This document shows positions 8,677 through 17,386 of a stretch of DNA of 64,000 bases, one piece after another. A program made the translations under genes and the position numbers. Location: contig CBDCFF010000025.1 in assembly GCA_965216225.1 (NCBI GenBank), positions 1 to 64,000 on the forward strand, given 5' to 3'. This stretch comes from 3107 sp965216225 (lineage in GTDB: Bacteria; Pseudomonadota; Alphaproteobacteria; Rhodobacterales; Rhodobacteraceae). Every line of letters starts with the position of its first letter. The stretch's first letter is position 1. The notes under the pieces were generated by a model. It was given only the letters and a program-made list of their open reading frames with translations. It made no database searches and was not told the origin of the DNA.

Positions 8677-9631
8677 ATGGATATTGAAATCAGCGTCACA
8701 GTCACGGCGCCAGACGGCACCACTCACACGGATAGGATCGGCGCATTTTCCAAGGGCTTCGATACCGCTGGTGAAATTGGCCTGTCCATAGAGGAAGGCA
8801 AAGCCGTTCTTTTGGGCATCCAGCAGACGGTTGTTGCGGCGCAGTGCGAGGCGTTTTGTATCAAACGCGCCCGCTGTACGTGCTGCGATCGAAAGCTGCG
8901 CGGCAAGGGGCGGCGGCACATTCGATATCGGACGGTCTTCGGCGACATCACCATTGACAGCCCTCGCTTCTATTATTGTCATGGCCATGATGACACTGCC
9001 AGAACATTCAGCCCCTTGAACGAACTCTTGCCCGACCATATCGCCCCGGAGTTGCTCTGGCTCGAGACAAAATGGGCTTCACTTGTGTCTTTCGGTGTCA
9101 CGGCTGACCTGCTGAAAGATGTACTGCCGATTGATGCACGGTTCAATCCGGACACCATCCGCAGGCATTTGGGGCGCGTGGCCACTCGGATGGAAGCGGA
9201 ACTGGCCGAAGAGCGTTACAGCTTCATTGAGACCAGTCCCAACCAGCGCGCTCAACTCCCCAACCCTGAGGGCCAGATCACCGTCGGCATCGACGGCGGA
9301 TATGTCCGGTCCCGCGACGCCGGCCAGTCGCATTTCGAGGTCACTGTCGGCAAATCTATCCCCACAGATCGCCCGAGTCGCTACCTTGGGCTGGTCCAAA
9401 GTCATGATGACAAGCCCAAGCGGCGACTTCATGAGGTTCTGAAGGATCAGGGCTGGCAGGAAAATCAGCCAGTGACATTCATGACCGACGGAGGAGACAC
9501 GGTTATCAACTTGGCCTTGCGCATGGCGCCCGCCTCGGAGCACATCCTGGATTGGTTCCACATCACCATGCGCATCACCGTCATGCAGCAGTACATGAAG
9601 GGGCTGGCACATCACAGTGTTCAAACCTTTG
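8677..9631 (+). pseudogene. ISKra4-family transposase, 3' end truncated
   Basis: Start ATG at 8677 with CCGGAG just upstream; an in-frame extension to 8485 overlaps the resolvase and is not real. About 318 residues remain. CTCCDRKLRGKGRR (zinc-ribbon-like), TVGIDGGYVRSR (first Asp), FMTDGGDTVINLA (second Asp) and ILDWFHITMRITVMQQYMKGLAHHS are hallmarks of ISKra4 transposases. The IERIKWYLWHGN-type C-terminus expected next is absent: the frame runs into IS66-B at 9632 and stops at 9696. When IS66-B is removed the sequence continues into an IS6 remnant, so the truncation predates IS66-B. Confidence 0.88.
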
Positions 9632-9717
9632 GTAAGCGTCTGGTCTGGCTGCCCTGCCTGAGGCCGCAGATGTCAGATAGTGTCCATGATCGTTAATGGA
9701 CATTATCGAGGTCAGAT

Positions 9718-10068
9718 GTGGGCAGGAAGAAGCGCCGGAACTGGAGCAATAACGAGAAGCGGATGATCTGTGCGCAAACGCGGGTTCCGGGGATTTCGGT
9801 TAGTCAGGTTGCGCGGCGGTATGATGTGAATGCCAATCTCGTGTTTACGTGGCTGAGGGATGGGCGGTTTTCGCCTGATGGCGATACACAGAAGCAGGTT
9901 TTCTTTCTGCCGGTCGAGATAATTTCGGATGTGCGGCATGAAGCCGCGCCGCCGGTTGTGGCATGCGGCAGGATTGGGTTTGATCTTGTTTGCGGGCACC
10001 GGCTTTGTGTCAGCGGGACTTACGATCCCGATGCCCTTGCCGGCCTGATCCGTGGCTTGTCCGGATGA
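9718..10068 (+). CDS. tnpA: IS66-B Orf1 protein TnpA
   Basis: A 116-residue IS66 Orf1 with N-terminal helix-turn-helix (GRKKRRNWSNNEKRMICAQT then VSQVARRYDVNANLVFTWL). It starts with GTG at 9718. Its stop overlaps the tnpB start (ATGA at 10065-10068). The C-terminal half contains FFLPVEII and GHRLCVSGTYDPDALAGLI, as in other IS66 Orf1 proteins. Confidence 0.93.
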   Translation: MGRKKRRNWSNNEKRMICAQTRVPGISVSQVARRYDVNANLVFTWLRDGRFSPDGDTQKQVFFLPVEIISDVRHEAAPPVVACGRIGFDLVCGHRLCVSGTYDPDALAGLIRGLSG

Positions 10069-10412
10069 TCCCGGTACCGTCGAACACGAAGGTGTGGCTG
10101 GCTGCCGGGGTAACGGATATGCGCCGGGGGTTTGCGACGCTGGCGGCTCAGGCGGAACAGACGCTGAAGCAGAACCCTTATTGCGGCCACATGTTCGTTT
10201 TCCGTGGACGGCGTGGCGATCTGATCAAGATCATTTGGTGGGACGGTCAGGGGGCCTGTCTGTTCTCCAGGCGATTGGAGAAGGGCCGGTTTGTCTGGCC
10301 TTCTGCAAAAGACGGCAAAGTCGCATTGACACCGGCCCAGTTGGCGATGCTTCTGGAGGGCATTGACTGGCGTATTCCGCAGCGCACATGGCGGCCATTG
10401 AAGGCGGGATAA
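10065..10412 (+). CDS. tnpB: IS66-B Orf2 protein TnpB
   Basis: A 115-residue IS66 Orf2 beginning MIPVPSNTKVWLAAGVTDMRRG and carrying FRGRRGDLIKIIWWDGQGACLF. I chose ATG 10065 because it overlaps the tnpA stop by 4 bp and matches the length of the IS66-A homologue. A longer frame from 9990 is an artefact of the overlap. Confidence 0.95.
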   Translation: MIPVPSNTKVWLAAGVTDMRRGFATLAAQAEQTLKQNPYCGHMFVFRGRRGDLIKIIWWDGQGACLFSRRLEKGRFVWPSAKDGKVALTPAQLAMLLEGIDWRIPQRTWRPLKAG

Positions 10413-10472
10413 TCTGGCCGGATCAGTGATTTGGGGATTCCCTAAAGCCCGTTGATTTGCTAGGTTTTGGCC

Positions 10473-11999
10473 ATGATCGATGTGGCCCGAGCCTTACCGG
10501 AAGACCCCGATGAGTTGCGTGCTTTCACGCAGCTTCTGCTGGCCGAGGTGAAGTCTCAGGCGATGTTGATCGAGAAGCTCAGGCACCAGTTATCCGGGCA
10601 TCGCACACATAGGTTTGGCAGCAAATCCGAGAGCATCGAGCAGCTGCAACTGGCCCTGGAGAGCAGTGAGATTGCAACGGCAGCGATGACAGCCAGGTTA
10701 CGCCTGCCTGAAGAGGAGCCGCCCAAAGACAAACCCAAGCGCCGCCCGATCCCGGATCATATACCGCGCCAGCACATCGAACTGGCCACCGGAGATGATG
10801 CCTGTGCGGATTGTGGTGGCAAGCTGCGCCGCCTGGGCGAGGATGTGACCGAGGAACTGGAATATGTTCCGGGGCGCTTCATCGTGAACCGCATCACCCG
10901 GCCCCGCTTTGCCTGTTCGGGCTGCGACAGCTTCACCCAGGCACAGCTGCCATCGCGCCCGATTGAGCGCGGGCGTCCTGGACCAGGACTGTTGGCCCAT
11001 GTTCTGGTCAGCAAATATGCCGATCATCTGCCGCTCTACCGGCAAAGCCGGATATTCGAGCGCGACGGGCTTGACCTTGACCGCTCAACGCTGGCCGATT
11101 GGGTGGGCAAATCCACGGCCCTACTGGAGCCACTGGCCGTTGCCATCGGACGACATGTGCAAGCAGGCCAGGCATTGTTTGCCGATGATACGCCGATCAA
11201 AATGCTAACGCCCGGGGCAGGCAAAACCCAGACCGCCCGCCTATGGACTTACATACGCGATGAGCGCCCCTGGGACAGCGAGGCGCCGCCTGCTGCCTGG
11301 TATCAGTTCTCGCCGGACCGCAGGGGTCAGCATCCCAAGGATCACTTGAAGAGATACCAGGGCTGGATGCATGCGGACGGCTATTCCGGATTCAACGACC
11401 TCTACCGTTCTGGCGACATCCGCGAGGTCGCCTGCATGGCCCACATCCGGCGCAAGTTCGTCGATGTGCATAAAGCCCAGGGCTCGGCCATCGCCGAAGA
11501 GGCGATCAAGCGGATAGCAGGGCTCTACGCTATCGAGAAAGAGGCCCGTGGATCGCCGCCGGATCAGCGTACCGCCATACGGCAGGCCGAGGCCAGACCC
11601 GTCTTCGATGACCTGGGCAATTGGCTGGGTGCCCAACTGCCCGCTATCTCTGGCAAATCGCCACTTGCAGGGGCCATCCGTTATGCGCTGACCCGGTTGC
11701 CACGGCTCCGGCCATACCTTGAACATGGCCATCTCGAGATCGACAATAATGCGGCCGAGCGGGCCATCAGAGGTATTGCTTTGGGGCGCAAGAACTACCT
11801 CTTCGTTGGATCACCGGCAGGCGGCAAAGCCGCTGCCATCGCCTATACGCTGATTGAAACCGCCAAACTGAACAACGTTGATCCGCAGGGCTGGCTGGCC
11901 GACACTCTGGCCCGCATCCCGGATTGCAAGATCACCAAGGTCGACGACCTGCTGCCATGGAACATGGGCAGCCACCATCACATGAAAGACGCTGCATGA
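10473..11999 (+). CDS. tnpC: IS66-B transposase TnpC
   Basis: A 508-residue IS66 transposase. The order is an N-terminal coiled segment with GHRTHRFGSKSES, a zinc-ribbon (CADCGGKLRR ... CSGCD), then the DDE core with FADDTPIKM, HADGYSGFN and EIDNNAAERAIRG, and a complete C-terminus. ATG at 10473 is preferred over a TTG six bases upstream. The stop TGA at 11997-11999 overlaps the ATG (11996) of the passenger gene, so the two were translationally coupled. All core motifs are intact. Confidence 0.95.
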   Translation: MIDVARALPEDPDELRAFTQLLLAEVKSQAMLIEKLRHQLSGHRTHRFGSKSESIEQLQLALESSEIATAAMTARLRLPEEEPPKDKPKRRPIPDHIPRQHIELATGDDACADCGGKLRRLGEDVTEELEYVPGRFIVNRITRPRFACSGCDSFTQAQLPSRPIERGRPGPGLLAHVLVSKYADHLPLYRQSRIFERDGLDLDRSTLADWVGKSTALLEPLAVAIGRHVQAGQALFADDTPIKMLTPGAGKTQTARLWTYIRDERPWDSEAPPAAWYQFSPDRRGQHPKDHLKRYQGWMHADGYSGFNDLYRSGDIREVACMAHIRRKFVDVHKAQGSAIAEEAIKRIAGLYAIEKEARGSPPDQRTAIRQAEARPVFDDLGNWLGAQLPAISGKSPLAGAIRYALTRLPRLRPYLEHGHLEIDNNAAERAIRGIALGRKNYLFVGSPAGGKAAAIAYTLIETAKLNNVDPQGWLADTLARIPDCKITKVDDLLPWNMGSHHHMKDAA

Positions 12000-12181
12000 G
12001 CATCATCGAGATCAAAGTCACCCTGCAAGACATCGAGCCCGCTGTCACCCGCACTGTAGCGCGACAATCAAGATGAGAAGTGCGCGTCAATCAGGATGAG
12101 AATCCTTGGTCGCGACGTTTGGGACGATGCCGGGCTTTTGTGCCGCGATCAAGGGGTTTGTTTTTTGATTGTCGCGGAGCG

Positions 12182-12991
12182 TCAATCAGCTTTGGTGTTT
12201 TCCGGTGTGGCTTTTTGTGCAGGCCTTCCCGGCCCCTTTGCCTTTTGTGCTGCTCTTCGCCGGTAGCTTTCGACATTCATCTCGAAGATGGTTGCGTGGT
12301 GCACGAGCCTGTCGACGGCGGCCAATGTCATGGCCGGGTCTGGAAAAATCGCATTCCACTCCCCGAAGGGCTGGTTGGCCGTGATCAACATTGAGCGGCG
12401 TTCATATCTCGCGCTGATGAGTTCGAAGAGCACACTGGTTTCAGCCTGATCCTTGGTGACGTAGGTGATGTCATCGAGGATCAGCAGATGGAATTTGTCG
12501 AGCTTTGCAATGGCACTTTCGAGGACGAGATCGCGGCGGGCCTGTTGGAGTTTCTGGACCAGATCGGTGGTGCGGCTGAATAGGACGCGGTAGCCTTGCT
12601 CGACAAGGGCGAGCCCGATGGCTGAGCCGAGATGTGATTTGCCCACACCTGGCGGCCCAAACAGCAGGATGTTGCCGCCCTTTCCGATCCAGCTGTCGCC
12701 AGCGGTGATCGCACTGACATGGGCCTTGGACAGCATGGGGACGGCTGTGAAGTCGAAGGTGTCGATCGTTTTTCCGGGCAACAGGCGTGCCTGTGCGAGA
12801 TGTCGCTCGATACGACGGCGATCTCGTTCAGCCAGTTCATGCTCCACCAGGGTGCTGAGCATCCGAGCGGCGGGCCAGCCTTCCTTGTCGGCTTGTTCCG
12901 CAAAGCGCGGCCATAGCGCCTTGATGGCTGGCAAGCGCAATTCGGTCAGAGCCAAGGTTAGGCGGGCGGTATCGGTCTGGGGCGATGTCAT
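12182..12991 (-). CDS. istB: IstB-like ATP-binding helper of IS21-B
   Basis: A 269-residue AAA+ ATPase, identical in predicted sequence to the IS21-A copy, with intact Walker A (GPPGVGKSH) and Walker B (LLILDDI). The start ATG at 12991 overlaps the istA stop (12988). The partner transposase in this copy is interrupted by IS256-B. Confidence 0.95.
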   Translation of the reverse strand: MTSPQTDTARLTLALTELRLPAIKALWPRFAEQADKEGWPAARMLSTLVEHELAERDRRRIERHLAQARLLPGKTIDTFDFTAVPMLSKAHVSAITAGDSWIGKGGNILLFGPPGVGKSHLGSAIGLALVEQGYRVLFSRTTDLVQKLQQARRDLVLESAIAKLDKFHLLILDDITYVTKDQAETSVLFELISARYERRSMLITANQPFGEWNAIFPDPAMTLAAVDRLVHHATIFEMNVESYRRRAAQKAKGPGRPAQKATPENTKAD

Positions 12992-13900
12992 GCTGTCACC
13001 TCCTGAGCGGATGGCGTACCGCCGACCAACTGGTCGTAAGATGACAGGTCGGCCAGTTGCACCGCGACTTGGGGGAGTGCGTCTTGTGATGGGCTAAACA
13101 CTGCGCGTAGGGCCGCCATGTCAGGCGGGCGCTTCTGGCGAAGGTCCTCCTCAAGCTGCGCTGCCAATTCAGCCTCGCAGCCCCGCTCGTGTGCCAGCGC
13201 CAGAAGATCGACAACCATGCGACACGCCGCCTTCTCACTGGTCTGCTCCAGCAGGAATGCGAACATGTTACGGAACGCCCGGCGCGGGAATAGCTGATCC
13301 CGATAGACCAGCCCCATCAGCGCCATGGGCTTTTTGCGCAAGGAGTGGATGACGTGGTGGTAATTGACCACGTGCCCATGGCTCCCGGTGCTCGAGGCTC
13401 GTCCGCGTGTCAGCGTTAGCAGGGCAGAGCTTCCCAGGAACAGCTCCAACCGATCATCGTAGAGCCGAACCCGCAGCTGATGCCCGATCAACCGGGATGG
13501 CACGGTGTAGAACACCTTGCGCAAGGTGAAGCCCCCGGAGGAAGTGACGCGCAACGTGATCTCCTCGTAATCCGTGGTCCGCCGCGTCGGCAAAGGTCTG
13601 AGGCTCGCACGTTCCGCATCGATACGCTTGGCATTGCGGGCGTTGATCCGGCCCACGATCTCGTCGATGAAGCGACGATAATCTTGCAAGCTTTCGAAGT
13701 CGCGCGACCCACGCATGACCAGCGCGTCCTCAATGGTGCGCTTCAGATGCCCATTGGGGCTCTCGATGGAACCGTTCTCGTGTGCGACGCCCTTGTTGTT
13801 GCGCGTCGGCGTCATTCCATAATGGTTGCACAGGGCGTCGAAGCGGTCGGTTAGATCGGCCCGGGATGACTTATCCAGGTTCTTGAAGGCCGCCGACAGG

Positions 13901-15228
13901 GAGTGTCCTGAATTCTGTGTATCTGTCCCGGACCATGGGGGTTTCAAATACAGTCACGCATTGAAGCGCTCGTCGAACATAATAGCGAACTGGTTGCGGG
14001 CTGCAAACCATTCCCGAACATTCCTGCCGCCTTTCTCGAAGTTGCGGATGGCCAGATAGATCAGCTTTGTTGCGGCCTGATCGGTCGGGAACGATCCGCG
14101 GGTCTTGATTGATTTGCGGATCACCCGGTTCAGGCTCTCGATGGCGTTGGTGGTGTAGATGATCTTTCGGATCGCCGGATCGAAGGCGAAGAACGGGATC
14201 ACTTCCTGCCATGCCCGTCGCCAGGCCGGGGCGATGGAGGCGTATTTACCGGCCCATTTCTCCTCGAATGCGTCCAGTTCATCGGCGGCCTGATCGGCGG
14301 TGGCGGCGCTGTAAATCCGGCGCAGATCGGCGGCCACTGCCTTGCGGTCTTTCCACGAGCAGAAGTTCAGGGAGTGGCGCACCAGGTGGACAATGCAGGT
14401 TTGCACCGTGGTCTGCGCAAAGGCGGCGGTGATCGCCTCCGGGAAGCCTTTGAGCCCGTCAACGACGGCGATCAGAATGTCCTGGACACCTCGGTTCTTC
14501 AGCTCGTTCATCACCGACAACCAGAATTTGGCCCCCTCGTTATCAGCGATCCACAGGCCCAGGACCTCGCGCACGCCGTCCCGGCTGACCCCCAGGGCGA
14601 TGTAGATGGCCTTGTTCTTCACCATGCGGCTGTCGGCGTCGCGGATCTTCACCCGCAGCGCGTCGAAGATCACGATCGGATACATCCGCTCCAGCGCCCG
14701 GCTTTGCCAGTCGCGCACCTCGTCGAGCACGGCGTCGGTGACGCGGCTGATCAAATCCGGCGAGACCAGCAGACCGTAGATATCCTCAAGATGGGCGCGG
14801 ATGTCGCGGACGGTCAGTCCGGCGGCATAGAGGCCGATGATCCTGTCATCCATCCCGTCGATCCGGGTCGCCCTTCTTCACCAGTTCCGGCTCAAAACTG
14901 CCATCCCGATCACGGGGCACGGAAATCGGCGCCTCGCCGATCTGGCCCTTCAGGCGCTTGCCAGCTGTGCCGTTGCGCCGATTGGACTGACCCGGAGGTG
15001 CATCCTTGCCGTCTTCATAGCCCAGATGCGCGGTCAGTTCGGCCCCAAGCATCCGCTCCATCAGTTTGATCCTGAGCTCTTTCAGCAGCCCGGTATCGCC
15101 AAGCAGGTCTTCAGGCCGCTCGCAGCCTTCCAGAAGTTCGTCCAGAAGTTCCCTGGATATCGTCATCGTCATGGCTCCTCTCTCAAAGCATGGTACAGAT
15201 CACAGATACACAGAGGATCGGACACTCT
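13901..15228 (-). mobile_element. IS256-B: second IS256-family element, inside IS21-B istA
   Basis: Ends are GAGTGTCC...TCTGTGTATCTGT on both sides (left 13901-13930; right read inward from 15227). The 11-bp sequence CCGCCGACAGG flanks it (13890-13900, 15229-15239), longer than the 8-9 bp usual for the family, so the exact right end is uncertain by up to four bases. Comparison with IS21-A shows that insert plus duplication is 1339 bp. It differs from IS256-A in termini and transposase. Confidence 0.88.
13954..15172 (-). pseudogene. IS256-B transposase, frameshifted in two pieces
   Basis: The first piece (15172-14846, 108 residues) starts MTMTISRELLDELLEG and ends FEPELVKKGDPDRRDG. The second (14853-13954, 299 residues) starts MDDRIIGLYAAGLTVRDI. 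Together they make about 400 residues, the normal IS256 size. The expected junction is KKG(x)TRIDGMDDRI, so a small indel near 14850 breaks the frame. The second piece keeps IVIFDALRVKI (Asp), AVVDGLKGFPEAI (Asp) and NAIESLNRVIRK (Glu). A programmed frameshift is possible but there is no obvious slippery run. Confidence 0.82.
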
Positions 15229-15923
15229 CCGCCGACAGGCTGTCAGTTCTATGATTGTGTGGCACGCCGCCGAGCGTCCAGAGGGCGTTCTGCAATCCCT
15301 CAGCCAGCGCCACATAGCTTTCGCCGCCCAGCACGACGTGGGCGTGCTGAAACCCGCTATAGGCAAGCCGGAAGTGATACAGTCGATGGCCCAGTGCCTC
15401 ACCGGCAATGGTCACACCCAACTTGCCCATGGCGGTGAAATCCGACAGGCCCATTTTGCCCGGTGTGTGGGTCTGCCGGAAAATGACGTCCTGTTCAGGG
15501 CCGTGTTCCGCATTCCAGGCGCGTATCCGTCGCTCCGGAGTCCGTCGGATGCCCGTACCCAGATCAGAATGCCGACGCAGAAGCTCCTCGTAAACCGCCA
15601 CAGGTCGGATCCCCGGTGAGGACCGCAGAAGCGGCACGACCTCCGCATCAAAAATGTCCGCCAGCGGGTCCGGACGCCGCCGGCCGCGAGGGGCCTTCTT
15701 CCGTGATGGTAAAATTGGGTCAGCTTGCAGCCGATAGCCCGTTGCCTGGCTGATCCCCGCCTTGGCAGCGGCAACGGCAACGGAATGGGTCGATCTGAGC
15801 GTCATGAAGAGCCTCATTTGTTGGTCAGTGACATGACAGCCCGGCATGAACGATCCCCTTGCACAGAAAATCATTCCTTATCCGAGCCGGCCACAACCGT
15901 CAGGCCCGCCCCAAAAGGGCAAA

Positions 15924-15984
15924 ACGCGTGTGCGGGGCCTCCCCAGTCGGGCTACGCCCTCCCTGCGAGCCCCCGCACACGCGT
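15924..15984. repeat. Perfect 14-bp inverted repeat in IS21-B upstream of istA
   Basis: Arms at 15924-15937 and 15971-15984 with a 33-base loop, the same as in IS21-A. Its conservation in both copies shows it belongs to the element. Confidence 0.8.
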
Positions 15985-16577
15985 TCTCATCCTGATTGAC
16001 GCGCACTTCTCACCTTGTTTGTCGCGCAGCACCCGCACCCTGCAGGTGCCTGCCGATATCCGGCTGGACCGGCTGCACCTGACACTGCAGGTGGCCATGG
16101 GCTGGACCAACTCGCATCTCTACATGTTCGAAGCAGCCCGCGCCACATGGGGTATCGCGGACCCCGATTTTGGCGGCGAGGACCGGCCCGCCAACAAAAC
16201 CACTCTGGGCCAAGTCATCGAGGACACCGGCAAAAAGACGATCAACTACATCTACGATTTTGGCGACAACTGGGAACACAGGATCAAGATCGGCAGGATC
16301 ACCGATCCCGTCCCTGGCGAACTCTATCCCAGACTAATCGAGGTCATCGGTAAATGCCCGCCCGAAGACGTCGGGGGCTTCCTTGGCTACTACGGGTTCC
16401 TCGATGCCATGGCCGATCCAAAGCATCCAGAGCACGATCATCTCAAAGACTGGTATGGCGGCACCTTCGATCCCAATCAGCCCGAAACCGACAAACTCAA
16501 ACTCGAAGTCCTCAGTCTCGCAAAACGCTGGAAGCCCGGAAAACCAAGGAAATAAGGCTGTCAGACCGGACGCTTAC

Positions 16578-17064
16578 AACCTTTGTGGGCGCGGTGGTCA
16601 GCGTTCGGCGCCAGTGTCCTGACCGGCTTGATGCAGTTGCGCAGCCTGTCCGTGATCACGACCCTCGGCGTGCCGAACCGGGAGATCAATCCCCGCAGGA
16701 AACGCCTTGCCGCCTTCGCATTCCGTCGTGGTTGCACGAGAATATCGAGCACGTTTTCATCCGCGTCGATCGCCCGCCACAGCCAGTGTTTTACGCCGCG
16801 GATGGTGATGACCACCTCGTCCGGATGCCATTTGTCGTCTGATTGCGGACGGTCTCGCCGAATGCAGCAAGCGAAATACCGCCCGAAACGGTTCACCCAA
16901 AGGCGAACAGCTTCGCGGCCGACAATCACACCCCGCTCGGCTGGCAGGTCTTCAATGTCAGCCGTGCTCAGGGCAAAGCGATGACAGGCCCAAACCGCAC
17001 AAGCGATGATATCACGGGGATAGCGAAAGCCTTTCAGGCGCGGCATATTGCCCGGGTTCTTCAT
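16578..17064 (-). pseudogene. IS6-family transposase, C-terminal truncated
   Basis: Start ATG at 17064 (or MPRLKGF at 17046). About 160 residues remain: GFRYPRDIIACAVWACHRFALSTADIEDL, then DKWHPDEVVITIRG (first Asp), AIDADENVLDILVQPRRNAKAARRFLR (second Asp) and DHRAHKG. The expected continuation LNNRAENSH, which holds the catalytic Glu, is missing. The last codons of the open frame come from the IS66-B end. The IS6 inverted repeat at the gene's 5' side could not be identified. An inactive remnant. Confidence 0.88.
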
Positions 17065-17142
17065 CAGGGTGGCATGGCCCGGTCAGACAGGGAGATCAAC
17101 TTGGCAATACCAAAGAAATACCTCTGATGTTAACAGGTTGCG

Positions 17143-17370
17143 CTACTTTCCTGATGTTTGCAGATCAACGCGGGCCCGCCCGTGGCCGGGGTCGATCCCG
17201 GCATCGTCGCGCAGGGTGAACACGATCCGCCCGCCGGGCCGCGTCACCTCGACCAGATCGGCAAAACCAGATGGCGGCGCATGACCCTGTGTGATCGCGC
17301 CGACAGAGATCACCGCTCCGAAACAGCCCTTCGGAAAATCCAGCCCATTGCCCAGCGCCATCCATTGCGA
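17143..17370 (-). pseudogene. SAM-dependent methyltransferase fragment
   Basis: A short minus-strand frame reads LDFPKGCFGAVISVGAITQG and then ADLVEVTRPGGRIVFTLRDD, the motif II-III block of class I methyltransferases. Both the N-terminal SAM-binding motif I and the C-terminus are missing; upstream codons of the open frame are out-of-frame gcvP. It is therefore a remnant lying against the 3' end of gcvP, at the border between the IS island and the chromosome-like part. Between it and the IS6 remnant (17065-17142) I see nothing recognisable. Confidence 0.65.
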
Positions 17371-17386
17371 TTCCGACCGGCTGTCT

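Larger units (their letters stand above)
12988..15847 (-). pseudogene. istA: istA of IS21-B, split by IS256-B
   Basis: N-terminal part 15847 down to about 15229, C-terminal part 13900 down to 12988. The frame breaks inside the catalytic core at HRTDSLSA, just after the second Asp region, where IS256-B sits. The C-terminal part shows the undisturbed sequence across the site where IS66-A entered the other copy (RVTSSGGFTLRKVFYTVPS). Neither IS21 copy in this window can therefore make a whole IstA. Confidence 0.92.
12055..16031 (-). mobile_element. IS21-B: IS21-family element inside the IS66-B passenger gene, hit by IS256-B
   Basis: Same termini and gene content as IS21-A (left TGTAGCGCGACAATCAAGAT). 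The target duplication is CCCGCAC (12048-12054 and 16032-16038; eight bases if the terminal A is counted). It has the same orientation as IS21-A. Differences seen by eye are isolated single bases, for example near 835 versus 12141, near 6892 versus 15701, and a few in the right terminal repeat. Without IS256-B it is 2638 bp. Confidence 0.94.
11996..16555 (+). pseudogene. PRiA4-ORF3 family passenger gene of IS66-B, split by IS21-B
   Basis: Exon-like parts lie at 11996-12054 and 16039-16555. Removing IS21-B (12055-16031) and one copy of CCCGCAC joins the codons exactly and yields a 191-residue frame: MSIIEIKVTLQDIEPAVTRT followed by LQVPADIRLDRLHLTLQVAM, then YIYDFGDNWEHRIKI and CPPEDVGG. These are the signatures of the pRiA4b ORF-3 family (PF07929, also the IS1096 passenger TnpR). 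Function in transposition is not established. The start overlaps the tnpC stop by 4 bp, which ties this gene to the IS66 operon. Confidence 0.9.
9632..16577 (+). mobile_element. IS66-B: IS66-family element with a fourth (passenger) gene, interrupted by IS21-B
   Basis: Inverted repeats are GTAAGCGTCTGGTCTGGCTG (left) and GTAAGCGTCCGGTCTGACAG (right end read inward), the GTAAGCG start being classical for IS66. The 8-bp target duplication AACCTTTG lies at 9624-9631 and 16578-16585. Genes are tnpA, tnpB, tnpC and a PRiA4-ORF3 passenger. Without IS21-B and its 7-bp duplication the element is 2962 bp, about 530 bp longer than IS66-A, and the passenger gene accounts for the excess. Confidence 0.94.

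Noticed and set aside
9632..9696. Natural C-terminus of the ISKra4 transposase after 9631
   Set aside because: These codons come from the IS66-B terminal repeat.
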